Under the pieces are notes generated by a model that worked only from the letters and a program-made list of their open reading frames with translations, had not been told where the DNA came from and searched no databases. 64,000 nt of DNA, from contig JACPUR010000037.1 of assembly GCA_016192135.1 (NCBI GenBank), forward strand, positions 1 through 64,000, written 5' to 3'. The position numbers and the translations under genes were made by a program. Of this stretch, positions 49,192 to 57,648 are shown in pieces. Source of the stretch: Candidatus Tectomicrobia bacterium. GTDB taxonomy: Bacteria; UBA8248. Each line of letters opens with the position of its first letter. Position 1 is the stretch's first letter.

Positions 49192-49356
49192 GCGACCCCC
49201 TCTTGAGCGGTGGGCGTCTTTCCTTGTCATTCCGGGTGCGGCGCGAAACCCGCTTCCCAAGCCGGGAACCGGATTCCCCGGTCGCTTCGCCCCCTCGGGA
49301 TGCCAGGAAGACCCGCGCCAACCCCGGCCCCTTTTCGAGCGGATTCGGGCGCGGGA

Positions 49357-51537
49357 TCAGTTCTGGGGCGAACCCTTCAGAAGCTGCTCCAGCTTGGAGA
49401 GGTTGCGGTCGTCCCACAGGCGGCTCTCCGATCGGATGCGGTTCACGTCGCGCCAGAAGGCGTCCCCCTCCTGCCCCCGCGGCTGCCCCGGCCGCCCTTG
49501 CGCCGGGCCCGGCCCCCCCGAGACGGGGCGCGCGCCGCCCCGGCCGGCCAGCTCGAGCTGGTCCTGGATTCGGCCAATGCGGTGCTGGGCCCAGCCGACG
49601 AGGCGGCCCCTCGGGAACAGCTCGATCGCGTTCTGGTAGGCCACCATGGCGCTCAGCCAGCCCCGGCCCTCGTAGAGGATGTCCCCCAGCCGGAAGTGCG
49701 CCATCTCGAGGGAGAAGGGCTTCACCTCTCCCGGGATGCGGGCGTGGAGGCTGATGGCCTTCCGCATGGCGTCCGCCGCCTGGGCGTAACGGCCGTCCTG
49801 GAAATCCGCCTCCGCCAGGAAGAACAGGGAGCGCCCCCGGATCTCGTCGTCGAGCTCCCCGCCGAGAGCCTGGGTGAAGAGCGCCGAGGCCCCCCGCAGG
49901 TCGCGCGCGTCGTAGGCGATCTCCCCCAGGAGGGCGAGCACCGAGCCCCGCCGCTTGCTGCGGGGGAAGGTTTCGAGGAAGCGGCCGGCCACCTCCTTCG
50001 CCCGCTTGCGATCGCCCGCGAGCAGGTGGGCGTGGGCCAGGCGGAAAAGGGCCTCGTCCCCCAGGGCCACCACCGCCTCGGCGTCGGCCAGGATCAGCTC
50101 GAACATCCTCGCGGCCTGGCCGTAGAGGCCCAGCCGCATGTAGCTTTCCCCCACCACGAGCATGGACTTGTAGGGGCGCGCCTGACGGCTCACCTGGTCC
50201 GGCACCGTGGCCCGGAAATGCTCGTAGGTGCGGATCGCCCGGAGGAAGTACCCCCGCTCGAAGTAGAACGCCACCTGATCCATATAGGTTTCGGCCTGGA
50301 GGAACTGGGCGTTCTGGGTGAGCTGGGAGGCGGGATACTTCTTGTAAAACTCCTGGAGGGTGTCCAGTGCCTTCTGAAACTCCCCCCGCTTCTTGTGATA
50401 GGCCGCGATCCGGAGGTAGGCCACCTCGGCGAGCTGGTTGGTGGGCGCGAGCTCGATCACCTTTCGATACGCGGCGAGAGCGTCGGAGACGAAGTCCATC
50501 GGGAAGATATAGGGCTCATCCAGCTTGATCTTCTCCTCCGAGACCAGGTCCCCCAGCCGGATGAGGGAAACCATGGCCCCCTCGGAGAGCGGATACCGCC
50601 GGATGACGCGCGTGTAGACCTTAACCGCCTCGTCCCGCCGCTTCTCCTGGAGATACAAGTCGCCCAGGCGGGCGAGGGCCCGGTGGGCATACTCCGCCGA
50701 GGGATCGATGTTGACCATCTGGAGATAGGCCTGCTTCGCCTGCTCCTGGCGGCGGGCCTGGAAGAGGGTTTCGGCGTAGTTGTAGAGGGAGCCCGGGTTC
50801 ACCTTGAGGAAGGCGGGCCAGCGCCGGTTGCCGACCTCGTAGCGCACCAGGGCCTGGCTGTAGAGCCCCTGGCTGACCATCGCGTCCGCCACGCCGAAGT
50901 GGGCCTCCTGCTCGGCGGGGGAGTCGGGGTAGTTCCGCAGGATTTTCTCGAACTCGATGATGGCGTTGCGGGGGTCCCCCAGCTCCATGTAGCGCTTGGC
51001 GATCTCGACCTGGGCGCGGGGGGCGAGGGGGCTGGCCGGCACCTTCTGGATCAGCGTCCGGAAGGCGACCTGCGCCTCCGCGGGCTTCCCCTGGGTCTGA
51101 AGGGACTGGCCCAGGCGGAAGTAGGCCATCGGCATCTGGGGGGCGTCGGGATAGCGCTTGAGGGCCGCCTCGTAGACCTGGCTGGCCTTCAGGTGCTCGG
51201 CCGGCACCCCCGTGCTCGCCACGAAGAAGTGGGAGTCCGCCAGCATGTAGAAGGCGCGCTGGTGCTCGCTGTGGTCGGGGAACTTCTCGACGAAGCGCGC
51301 GAGGAGCGGTATCGCACGGAGGTAGAGGCCGCGCTGGAACTCGCGGATGGCGAAGCGGAACAGGAGCGTGGGGTCGCCCTCGAGCTGCTGATCGAGCGAG
51401 GGCTCTCCCTGGCCGGCCGGCGCGGGAGGCGGGGATGGAGCCGCCGCCCAGGCGGACGCTGCGAGCGCGGAGGCGAGGAGCAGCGCGAGCGCCCCTCCCG
51501 CCCAACGGCCTCTCGTTCCGATGCAGCCTTCGCCCAT
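49357..51537 (-). CDS. Exported TPR-repeat protein
   Basis: A 726-aa protein with a signal peptide (MGEGCIGTRGRWAGGALALLLASALAASAWAA) and then TPR repeats covering almost all of residues 55-690, of the YbgF/CpoB- and BamD-like type (LFRFAIREFQRGLYLRAIPLLARFVEKFPDHSEHQRAFYMLADSHFF). It is predicted periplasmic or surface-anchored; no lipobox Cys follows the signal. It lies between two sigma-54 activators, 19 nt after the fleQ-like gene, so it is likely cotranscribed. Function unknown; scaffolding of cell-envelope or motility complexes is inferred. The start is ATG 51537 with GGGGG upstream. Confidence 0.85.
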   Translation of the reverse strand: MGEGCIGTRGRWAGGALALLLASALAASAWAAAPSPPPAPAGQGEPSLDQQLEGDPTLLFRFAIREFQRGLYLRAIPLLARFVEKFPDHSEHQRAFYMLADSHFFVASTGVPAEHLKASQVYEAALKRYPDAPQMPMAYFRLGQSLQTQGKPAEAQVAFRTLIQKVPASPLAPRAQVEIAKRYMELGDPRNAIIEFEKILRNYPDSPAEQEAHFGVADAMVSQGLYSQALVRYEVGNRRWPAFLKVNPGSLYNYAETLFQARRQEQAKQAYLQMVNIDPSAEYAHRALARLGDLYLQEKRRDEAVKVYTRVIRRYPLSEGAMVSLIRLGDLVSEEKIKLDEPYIFPMDFVSDALAAYRKVIELAPTNQLAEVAYLRIAAYHKKRGEFQKALDTLQEFYKKYPASQLTQNAQFLQAETYMDQVAFYFERGYFLRAIRTYEHFRATVPDQVSRQARPYKSMLVVGESYMRLGLYGQAARMFELILADAEAVVALGDEALFRLAHAHLLAGDRKRAKEVAGRFLETFPRSKRRGSVLALLGEIAYDARDLRGASALFTQALGGELDDEIRGRSLFFLAEADFQDGRYAQAADAMRKAISLHARIPGEVKPFSLEMAHFRLGDILYEGRGWLSAMVAYQNAIELFPRGRLVGWAQHRIGRIQDQLELAGRGGARPVSGGPGPAQGRPGQPRGQEGDAFWRDVNRIRSESRLWDDRNLSKLEQLLKGSPQN

Positions 51538-51556
51538 GTCCACCCCCGCCCCGGGC

Positions 51557-52948
<1,392 letters not shown>

Positions 52949-53024
52949 GGGGAATCGGCCTCCCAAAATAAATATAAATTCTATAACATCAATCCTTTCA
53001 ATGTACATGATTTACCTGAAGGAT

Positions 53025-53038
53025 GTCAAAAAAATGAC
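53025..53038. promoter_or_regulatory. FleQ-type box upstream of fleQ-like gene
   Basis: GTCAAAAAAATGAC is a 14-bp inverted repeat with GTCA/TGAC half-sites. It matches the published FleQ consensus GTCA-N-TAAAT-TGAC in half-sites and spacing. It lies 77 nt before the fleQ-like start, which suggests autoregulation. Confidence 0.55.
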
Positions 53039-53414
53039 CTGAACCAATTCCCGACCCAATGCGGGCCTACCGGCCAATATGGCCATTAAAATACATATAA
53101 TCAAATGTTTGTATATTTTTGGCCCTCAGTCAAAAATCAATCATCCGAGCCAGATAGAGCAAGCCTCGGGCCAAAACCCGGGCGCCATGGCGCCGGCTTC
53201 CCCTCAAGGCCGACCCGTCAAAAGGCAGGTCCTCGGCGCGCCTTATCGCCCCACCCCCTCCCACGGGCCCCTGGAGGCCAAAAGCGCCGGGCCCCGTCCC
53301 GGCTGCCGGGGGTCTTTCATGCTTCGCCCGGGGGCGTGCGCGGCCCGCCGCGCCCGATTCTCTTTTGCCGCCTTCCGCCGCTTGTTTCCGCCCCGCTCGA
53401 TTTCCGGTTTTGGC

Positions 53415-53443
53415 TTGACACCCCCGGAAGGGGTTGATAGGTT
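53415..53443 (+). promoter_or_regulatory. Sigma-70-type promoter of the atp operon
   Basis: TTGACA, 17-nt spacer, TAGGTT. The -35 is perfect and the -10 poor. It lies about 50 nt before the atpZ GTG. Confidence 0.5.
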
Positions 53444-53491
53444 TCCGGCCCGTAACGAATGGCAGGAGGGGCGAGCGGTGGAGGTTTCCCT

Positions 53492-53752
53492 GTGACCTCT
53501 CGCACCCCCCCGGACGACCCCGCCTCCACTCCCAATGGCTCCGGCGCGGCGGCGCGTAAGAAAGTCGCCGAGCGCTTGCGGCAGTTGCGGGCCGCCTCGG
53601 CCGGGTGGAATTTCGTGACGGCGCCCTTGGTGGGCGGGGCGATGGGCTACGGGTTGGACTGGCTCTTCGGCACCTACCCCTGGCTGATGCTCGTGGGCAT
53701 GGCTTTCGGGTTCGTGGCCGCTTTCATCGAAGTCCTCAGGAGCGCGCGCTGA
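53492..53752 (+). CDS. atpZ: AtpZ-type F0F1-ATPase assembly/ion protein
   Basis: This 86-aa protein has two membrane helices (about 40-60 and 64-82) in WNFVTAPLVGGAMGYGLDWLFGTYPWLMLVGMAFGFVAAFIEVLRS, the AtpZ/AtpI family pattern. GTG 53492 was chosen: GGTGGAGG lies seven nt upstream, whereas ATG 53459 has no ribosome site and adds a disordered 11 residues. It heads atpZ-atpI-atpB-atpE. Confidence 0.85.
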   Translation: MTSRTPPDDPASTPNGSGAAARKKVAERLRQLRAASAGWNFVTAPLVGGAMGYGLDWLFGTYPWLMLVGMAFGFVAAFIEVLRSAR

Positions 53753-53754
53753 AC

Positions 53755-54162
53755 GTGCAGCCCTTCCCTCCGCTTCAGGAGCCCCAGCGCGTGCTCAGGC
53801 GCATCGAGCGGCTCGGCTGGCTGGTCCTGGGCGGCTCGACCCTGGCGGCGGCGCTCTTCTCGGCCAGCCTGGCGCTGGGCCTGGGCCTGGGAGGGCTGCT
53901 CGCGCTGGGGAACTTCCGCTGCATGGACCTCTACTTCGCCCGCGTATTCCACAGAGGGGCCTCGGCCCGCGTCCGCTGGTGGCACCACGCGCTCTACGCC
54001 GCCCGCTTCCTCGGCCTGATGGCCGCCGTGACGGGCGCCATCGTCTGGCTGAAGGCGTCGGCGGTAGGCGTCGCCGCGGGGCTGTCCGTCCCCCTCCTGG
54101 CCATCTCGCTCTACGGGGCGGCCGCCGCCCTGCGCGGGAAGCCGGCCTCGGCGGGAATCTGA
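53755..54162 (+). CDS. atpI: ATP synthase subunit I-like protein AtpI
   Basis: A 135-aa protein with four membrane helices (GWLVLGGSTLAAALFSASLALGLGLGGLLALGNFRCMDLYFARVF, then two more) typical of AtpI. It has been proposed to help c-ring assembly. The GTG starts 3 nt after the atpZ stop; a longer frame from 53605 runs in the shadow of atpZ. Membrane topology and position support the call more than sequence identity. Confidence 0.8.
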   Translation: MQPFPPLQEPQRVLRRIERLGWLVLGGSTLAAALFSASLALGLGLGGLLALGNFRCMDLYFARVFHRGASARVRWWHHALYAARFLGLMAAVTGAIVWLKASAVGVAAGLSVPLLAISLYGAAAALRGKPASAGI

Positions 54163-54165
54163 CGA

Positions 54166-54882
54166 ATGGAAAAATTCCACCCGTTCCTGTACCTGAGCTT
54201 CATCCCGGCCTTCGAGGAATACCCCGGCGTCCTCTACACCTGGGTGGTGATGGCGTTCCTCATCGCCGTCGCGGTCGCCGCCACCCGCGCGCTCCAGACC
54301 ATCCCCTACGGGACGCAGAACGTGCTCGAAACCCTCTTCGAGGGCGTCAACGGCTTCATGCAGGGGGCCCTCGGGCCGCAGGGGAAGCCTTACTTCCCCC
54401 TCATCTTCACCCTGGCCGTCTACCTCTACCTGAACAACGTCATCGGCATCCTGCCCGGCGCCATGGCGCCCACCAGCAACGTCAACACCAACATCGGCTG
54501 CGCCCTGACCGTCTTCTTCGCCACCCACTACATCGGCTTCAAGAAGAGCGGGCTGGGCTACTTCAAGCACTTCACCGGCCCCATCATCTGGCTCGCCCCC
54601 CTGATGGTGCCCATCGAGCTCATCTCGCACCTCGCCCGGCCCCTCTCCCTCACGCTGCGGCTGTTCGGGAACATCACGGGAGAGGAGCTCGTCCTCGGCG
54701 TCCTCATGCTGCTGTGCCTGCAGATCTTCCTCCCGCTGCCCTGGGCCATGCAGCTTTTCGCCATGTTCGGAAGCTTCATCCAGGCCTTTGTTTTCGTCCT
54801 CCTGTCCATGATATACATCGCCGGTTCGCTGGAAGGCCACGAACACGATGAGCACGGGCATGAGGGCGCGCACGCCCACTAG
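54166..54882 (+). CDS. atpB: ATP synthase Fo subunit a
   Basis: Subunit a carries ions past the c-ring. The 238-aa protein has six membrane helices and the essential Arg in SLTLRLFGNITGEELVL, plus the LNNVIGILPG motif. The C-terminus is an unusual His-rich tail (EGHEHDEHGHEG). It is followed by atpE. Subunits b, delta, alpha, gamma, beta and epsilon are not here, so the F1 part is encoded elsewhere. Confidence 0.97.
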   Translation: MEKFHPFLYLSFIPAFEEYPGVLYTWVVMAFLIAVAVAATRALQTIPYGTQNVLETLFEGVNGFMQGALGPQGKPYFPLIFTLAVYLYLNNVIGILPGAMAPTSNVNTNIGCALTVFFATHYIGFKKSGLGYFKHFTGPIIWLAPLMVPIELISHLARPLSLTLRLFGNITGEELVLGVLMLLCLQIFLPLPWAMQLFAMFGSFIQAFVFVLLSMIYIAGSLEGHEHDEHGHEGAHAH

Positions 54883-54925
54883 CATCGGCGCCCGGCCGAA
54901 AAACCAGCACAAGGAGAAGAAACGG

Positions 54926-55249
54926 ATGAAACTGCTGACGAGTCTCGGACTTGCGCTCACCGCCCTGGCGGTCCTGGCTGGCGACGCCCTCGCTGCCGCA
55001 GCGGCGGACGCCGCTTCCGGGGCCCAGGTCCTGCAGTGGAGGATCATCTCCTCCTCCTTCGCCCTGGCCATCGCCGCCGCCGCGGGCGCCTTCGCCCAGA
55101 GCCGGAGCATCGCCTCCGCCCTCGAGGGCTCGGCCCGCAACCCCGGCGCGGCCGGCGACCTGCGCGTTTCGATGATCATCGGTCTGGCCCTCATCGAGTC
55201 GCTGGTCATCTACACGTTCGTCATCTGCCTCATCATCATCCTCGGCTAG
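54926..55249 (+). CDS. atpE: ATP synthase Fo subunit c with N-terminal leader
   Basis: A 107-aa c-subunit. Residues 1-30 (MKLLTSLGLALTALAVLAGDALAAA) look like a signal peptide. The hairpin follows: helix 1 about 40-67 and helix 2 about 78-106, with loop ARNP. The ion-binding residue is Glu91 in ALIESLVIYTFVI. Gln58, Glu91, Ser92 and Tyr96 align with sodium-binding positions of the Ilyobacter c-ring, but the T67-type residue is Leu, and many proton enzymes share Gln and Glu-Ser. The ATG at 54926 has AAGGAG upstream (AAGGAGAAGAAACGGATG). Confidence 0.95.
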   Translation: MKLLTSLGLALTALAVLAGDALAAAAADAASGAQVLQWRIISSSFALAIAAAAGAFAQSRSIASALEGSARNPGAAGDLRVSMIIGLALIESLVIYTFVICLIIILG

Positions 55250-55266
55250 GCGGTTTCCGGAGGATC

Positions 55267-55292
55267 GGGGGGAGGCGCCGCCGCCTCCCCCC
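55267..55292 (+). terminator. Strong stem-loop after atpE
   Basis: GGGGGGAGGCG and CGCCTCCCCCC form an 11-bp perfect stem with a 4-nt loop, 17 nt after the atpE stop. There is no U-tract. It may end the atp transcript or set the ratio with rex. Confidence 0.55.
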
Positions 55293-55315
55293 GGCCTCCC
55301 GCCGGCGGCGCCCCC

Positions 55316-56257
55316 ATGGCAGGCAAGCGGAAGAAGGCGAGCCCGGCCCGGCGGGGCCGGGGAGCGCCCTCCGCGCGCCCCAAGGGCCCGCCGAAGCCCT
55401 CCCGCGACCTCCATCAGCGCCTCGCCGCCTACGCCTCGGCTCTGCGCGCCCTCGCGAAAGACGCCTCCGCCCGCGCCCTCCCCGCCGAGGTCGCCCGCCG
55501 CGCGGGCGTCCGCGTGGAGCGGTTCCTCGATGACCTGGGCTATTCCCCGGCCGCGGCCGGGCGCAAGGGGGGTATCCCCCTCCGGCAGCTCCAGGAGCGG
55601 CTGGGGCGCCTCCGCGAGCCGAGGTCCCGGATACCCGGCGTCACCGTGGGGCGGCTCTCCACCTACGCCCGGGTGCTGAACCGCATCGAGGAGGAAGGAA
55701 GCCGCGTCGTCTCCTCGGCCGAGCTCGCCCGCCGCTGCGGCCTGAACCCCGCCCAGATCCGCAAGGACCTGGCCTACTTCGGCGAGTTCGGGGTGCGCGG
55801 CAAGGGCTACGAGGTGCGCGACCTGAAGGCCAACCTGCGCAGCATCCTGGGCGTCACCCGGGTCTGGAAGGTGGCGCTCGTCGGGGCGGGCAACCTGGGG
55901 CTGGCGCTGCTCTCCTATCGGGGGTTCCTCGCCCACGGCTTCACCATCGATGCCGTGTTCGACAAGTTCCCGGACCAGGTCGCGCCGCTCAAGCCGGGCT
56001 GGCCGGCCGTGCGCCCGATGGAGGAGCTGGCGAAGGTGATCCGCGAGACGGGCATCCGCATCGGCATCGTTGCCGTGCCGAGCGAGAGCGCCCAGACGGT
56101 GGCGAACCAGCTCGTCGAGGCGGGGGTGAAGGGCATCCTCAACTTCGCCCCCACGCAGATCACCGCGCCGCCCCACATCAAGGTGCAGACGGTCGAGCTC
56201 GGCAGCGAGCTCGAGCGGCTGGCCTTCTACGTCTCCCAGGAGCCGGGGGCCCATTGA
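55316..56257 (+). CDS. rex: Redox-sensing repressor Rex with a duplicated winged-helix domain
   Basis: Rex represses respiratory and fermentation genes when NADH is low. Residues 113-313 are a complete Rex: winged helix (RLSTYARVLNRIEEEGSRVVSSAELARRCGLNPAQIRKDLAYFGEFGVRGKGYEV), Rossmann motif VALVGAGNLGLALL and C-terminal swapped helix. Typical Rex has 210-230 aa; here 313. Residues 35-95 align without gaps to 113-173 (about 20 of 61 identical, e.g. RLAAYASAL, AEVARRAG, DLGY), so the winged helix is doubled. The first copy has lost the RKD of the recognition helix (LDD). The neighbours are the atp operon and tsaB. Confidence 0.93.
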   Translation: MAGKRKKASPARRGRGAPSARPKGPPKPSRDLHQRLAAYASALRALAKDASARALPAEVARRAGVRVERFLDDLGYSPAAAGRKGGIPLRQLQERLGRLREPRSRIPGVTVGRLSTYARVLNRIEEEGSRVVSSAELARRCGLNPAQIRKDLAYFGEFGVRGKGYEVRDLKANLRSILGVTRVWKVALVGAGNLGLALLSYRGFLAHGFTIDAVFDKFPDQVAPLKPGWPAVRPMEELAKVIRETGIRIGIVAVPSESAQTVANQLVEAGVKGILNFAPTQITAPPHIKVQTVELGSELERLAFYVSQEPGAH

Positions 56258-57021
56258 GAGAGGACGCCGTGGCCTCCCCCGCCCGCTCCTGGATCCTGGG
56301 GATCGACACCTCCGGGGCGGCCGGGGGGCTCGCCCTGCTCGCCGTGGAGGGAGAGAGGCTCGCCGCGCGGCAGCTCGAGACGCGCGCGCGCGGGGCGCGG
56401 GCCCTTCTCCCGGCGCTCGACGCGCTCCTCCGCGAAGCCGGTGTCCGCCGGGAGGATTTGGCCGCCATCGGCGCGGCGATCGGGCCCGGGACCTTCACCG
56501 GCCTGCGGATCGGCCTCTCCACCGCCAAGGGGCTCGCGCTGGGCTTGGGGATTCCGCTCTACGGCGTCCCCTCTCTCGATGCGCTCGCGCTCGAGGCCTG
56601 GCTCGAATGGAGGGGCGCGCCGGAGGGGGAAGCTCCGCGCTGGATACTCGCTTTCCGGGACGCCCGGCAAGGGGAGCTCTTTTGGGCGTTGTTCGCCGCG
56701 CCGGCCCGGCCGGACCGCCTCCCCCGCCGCGAGAGCGAGGACGGCGTGGATGCGCCCCCGAAAATCCCGCTCCCCGCTGGGGGCCCCATCCTGGCGGCGG
56801 GGTCGGATGCGCCGTTCCCGTCGGCGTGGGAGGATGCCCGGGTCCGGCACGCGGCGTTCTCGACGGCCGCCCCGGCGGCGGCCCGGCTGGCCCGGGAGGC
56901 GCTGCGGCGGGGGGATCCGCCCGCCCCGCCGGGCCTCGAGCCGCGCTATGGGCGGTTGCCCCGCGCCATGACTCAATGGGGGCCTCCGCCGGGTATTGAC
57001 CCCGGGCGCACTTTGGCCTAG
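56254..57021 (+). CDS. tsaB: tRNA threonylcarbamoyladenosine biosynthesis protein TsaB
   Basis: TsaB partners TsaD in making t6A in ANN-decoding tRNAs. The 255-aa protein has ILGIDTSGAAGGLALL, the ASKHA fold and the AAIGPGTFTGLRIGLSTAKGLALGLGIPLYGVPSLDALA signature. The first start is TTG 56254, which overlaps the rex stop by 4 nt; GTG 56269 (five codons later) is equally plausible. The remainder (about 130-255) is variable. Confidence 0.92.
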   Translation: MREDAVASPARSWILGIDTSGAAGGLALLAVEGERLAARQLETRARGARALLPALDALLREAGVRREDLAAIGAAIGPGTFTGLRIGLSTAKGLALGLGIPLYGVPSLDALALEAWLEWRGAPEGEAPRWILAFRDARQGELFWALFAAPARPDRLPRRESEDGVDAPPKIPLPAGGPILAAGSDAPFPSAWEDARVRHAAFSTAAPAAARLAREALRRGDPPAPPGLEPRYGRLPRAMTQWGPPPGIDPGRTLA

Positions 57022-57055
57022 TTTCAGACATGGAGTACCGAAAACCCCTTTCTTA

Positions 57056-57079
57056 GCGGCGGCTCAGCGGTTCCGCCGC
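57056..57079 (+). terminator. Stem-loop after tsaB
   Basis: GCGGCGG and CCGCCGC with a 10-nt loop, 34 nt after the tsaB stop and 33 nt before the DUF465 gene. No U-tract. Confidence 0.4.
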
Positions 57080-57111
57080 GCAGACTGTCTTCCTAGCAGG
57101 GAGGGCGCGCC

Positions 57112-57327
57112 ATGCAGACCGGGCAGATGCAGGCTTCCGGGCAATGCAAAGCATCATCCGCCGACGAACTCAGCCGCCTGAAGAACGAGCACCACGATCT
57201 GGACGAGAAGATTGCCCGCCTCGAAAGCGTTCGATTCCCTACCCCCGAGGAAGAGCGGGAGATCAAGGAGCTCAAGAAACAGAAGCTGTCCCTGAAGGAC
57301 CGGATCGAGTGCCTGGCAAAGACCTAA
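57112..57327 (+). CDS. DUF465 (YdcH-like) small protein
   Basis: A 71-aa protein with the DUF465 helical-hairpin pattern (ELSRLKNEHHDLDEKIARLESVRFPTPEEEREIKELKKQKLSLKDRIECL): two helices that pair as a coiled coil. ATG 57112 has GGGAGG seven nt upstream. Function unknown across the family; it is common in Proteobacteria. Confidence 0.85.
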   Translation: MQTGQMQASGQCKASSADELSRLKNEHHDLDEKIARLESVRFPTPEEEREIKELKKQKLSLKDRIECLAKT

Positions 57328-57371
57328 AGTCCGGAACCCGGCGGGCCGACAAGCCATTGGAATGAGGGCGC

Positions 57372-57400
57372 TTGACCGCGAACCCTCCATTCAGTAGACT
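57372..57400 (+). promoter_or_regulatory. Candidate sigma-70 promoter of the ilv operon
   Basis: TTGACC, 17-nt spacer, TAGACT. It would give a leader of about 240 nt before the chosen ilvB start. Confidence 0.5.
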
Positions 57401-57485
57401 TCCGCGGTTGCCGTCACCGCCCTGGGGGGGGCATTGAGGAGCTACCCTCTTGGCGGATTTCTCCTCCCATAAGGATCAAGGCCAG

Positions 57486-57575
57486 ATGGATCCGAGGGCC
57501 GTTTCGAGGGTTAGGGAGTCTATCGTAGGGAGGGGATGGAGCGCCCGTGTGCTCCGTCCCCTGATCATCCCCTAG
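57486..57575 (+). CDS. Possible branched-chain-rich leader peptide
   Basis: ATG 57486 has AAGG upstream and opens a 29-codon frame ending at TAG 57573-57575. Nine of 29 residues are Val, Leu or Ile, and VLRPLIIP ends the peptide. It overlaps the stem-loop at 57532-57561, as a ribosome-stalling attenuator would. No U-rich terminator follows, so this remains a suggestion. Confidence 0.35.
   Translation: MDPRAVSRVRESIVGRGWSARVLRPLIIP
57532..57561 (+). other. Stem-loop in the ilv leader
   Basis: GGGGATGGAGC and GCTCCGTCCCC pair over eleven positions (one G-U) with an 8-nt loop. A smaller palindrome GAAACCGGTTTC follows at 57582-57593. Neither has a U-tract. Confidence 0.6.
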
Positions 57576-57648
57576 CGCATCGAAACCGGTTTCCCGGATT
57601 CACCCCATCGCCCGCGGCCACCAGATGCCCTGGCGTGGAGGAAAGGCC

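Larger units (their letters stand above)
52949..53491. other. AT-rich divergent region fleQ-like / atp operon
   Basis: The most AT-rich stretch of the window (about 52,975-53,150) and no gene. It holds a FleQ-type inverted repeat, a direct repeat ACCTGAA (spaced 21 nt around that box), a GGCCAATATGGCC palindrome near 53,073, and a sigma-70-type promoter facing atpZ. A promoter for the fleQ-like gene is likely in its left half, but no single -35/-10 pair stands out. Confidence 0.7.
57328..57648 (+). other. Leader region of the ilv operon
   Basis: Between the DUF465 gene and ilvB. It holds a sigma-70-type promoter, a short possible leader peptide, and two stem-loops. See separate entries. Otherwise no gene. 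Confidence 0.7.
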
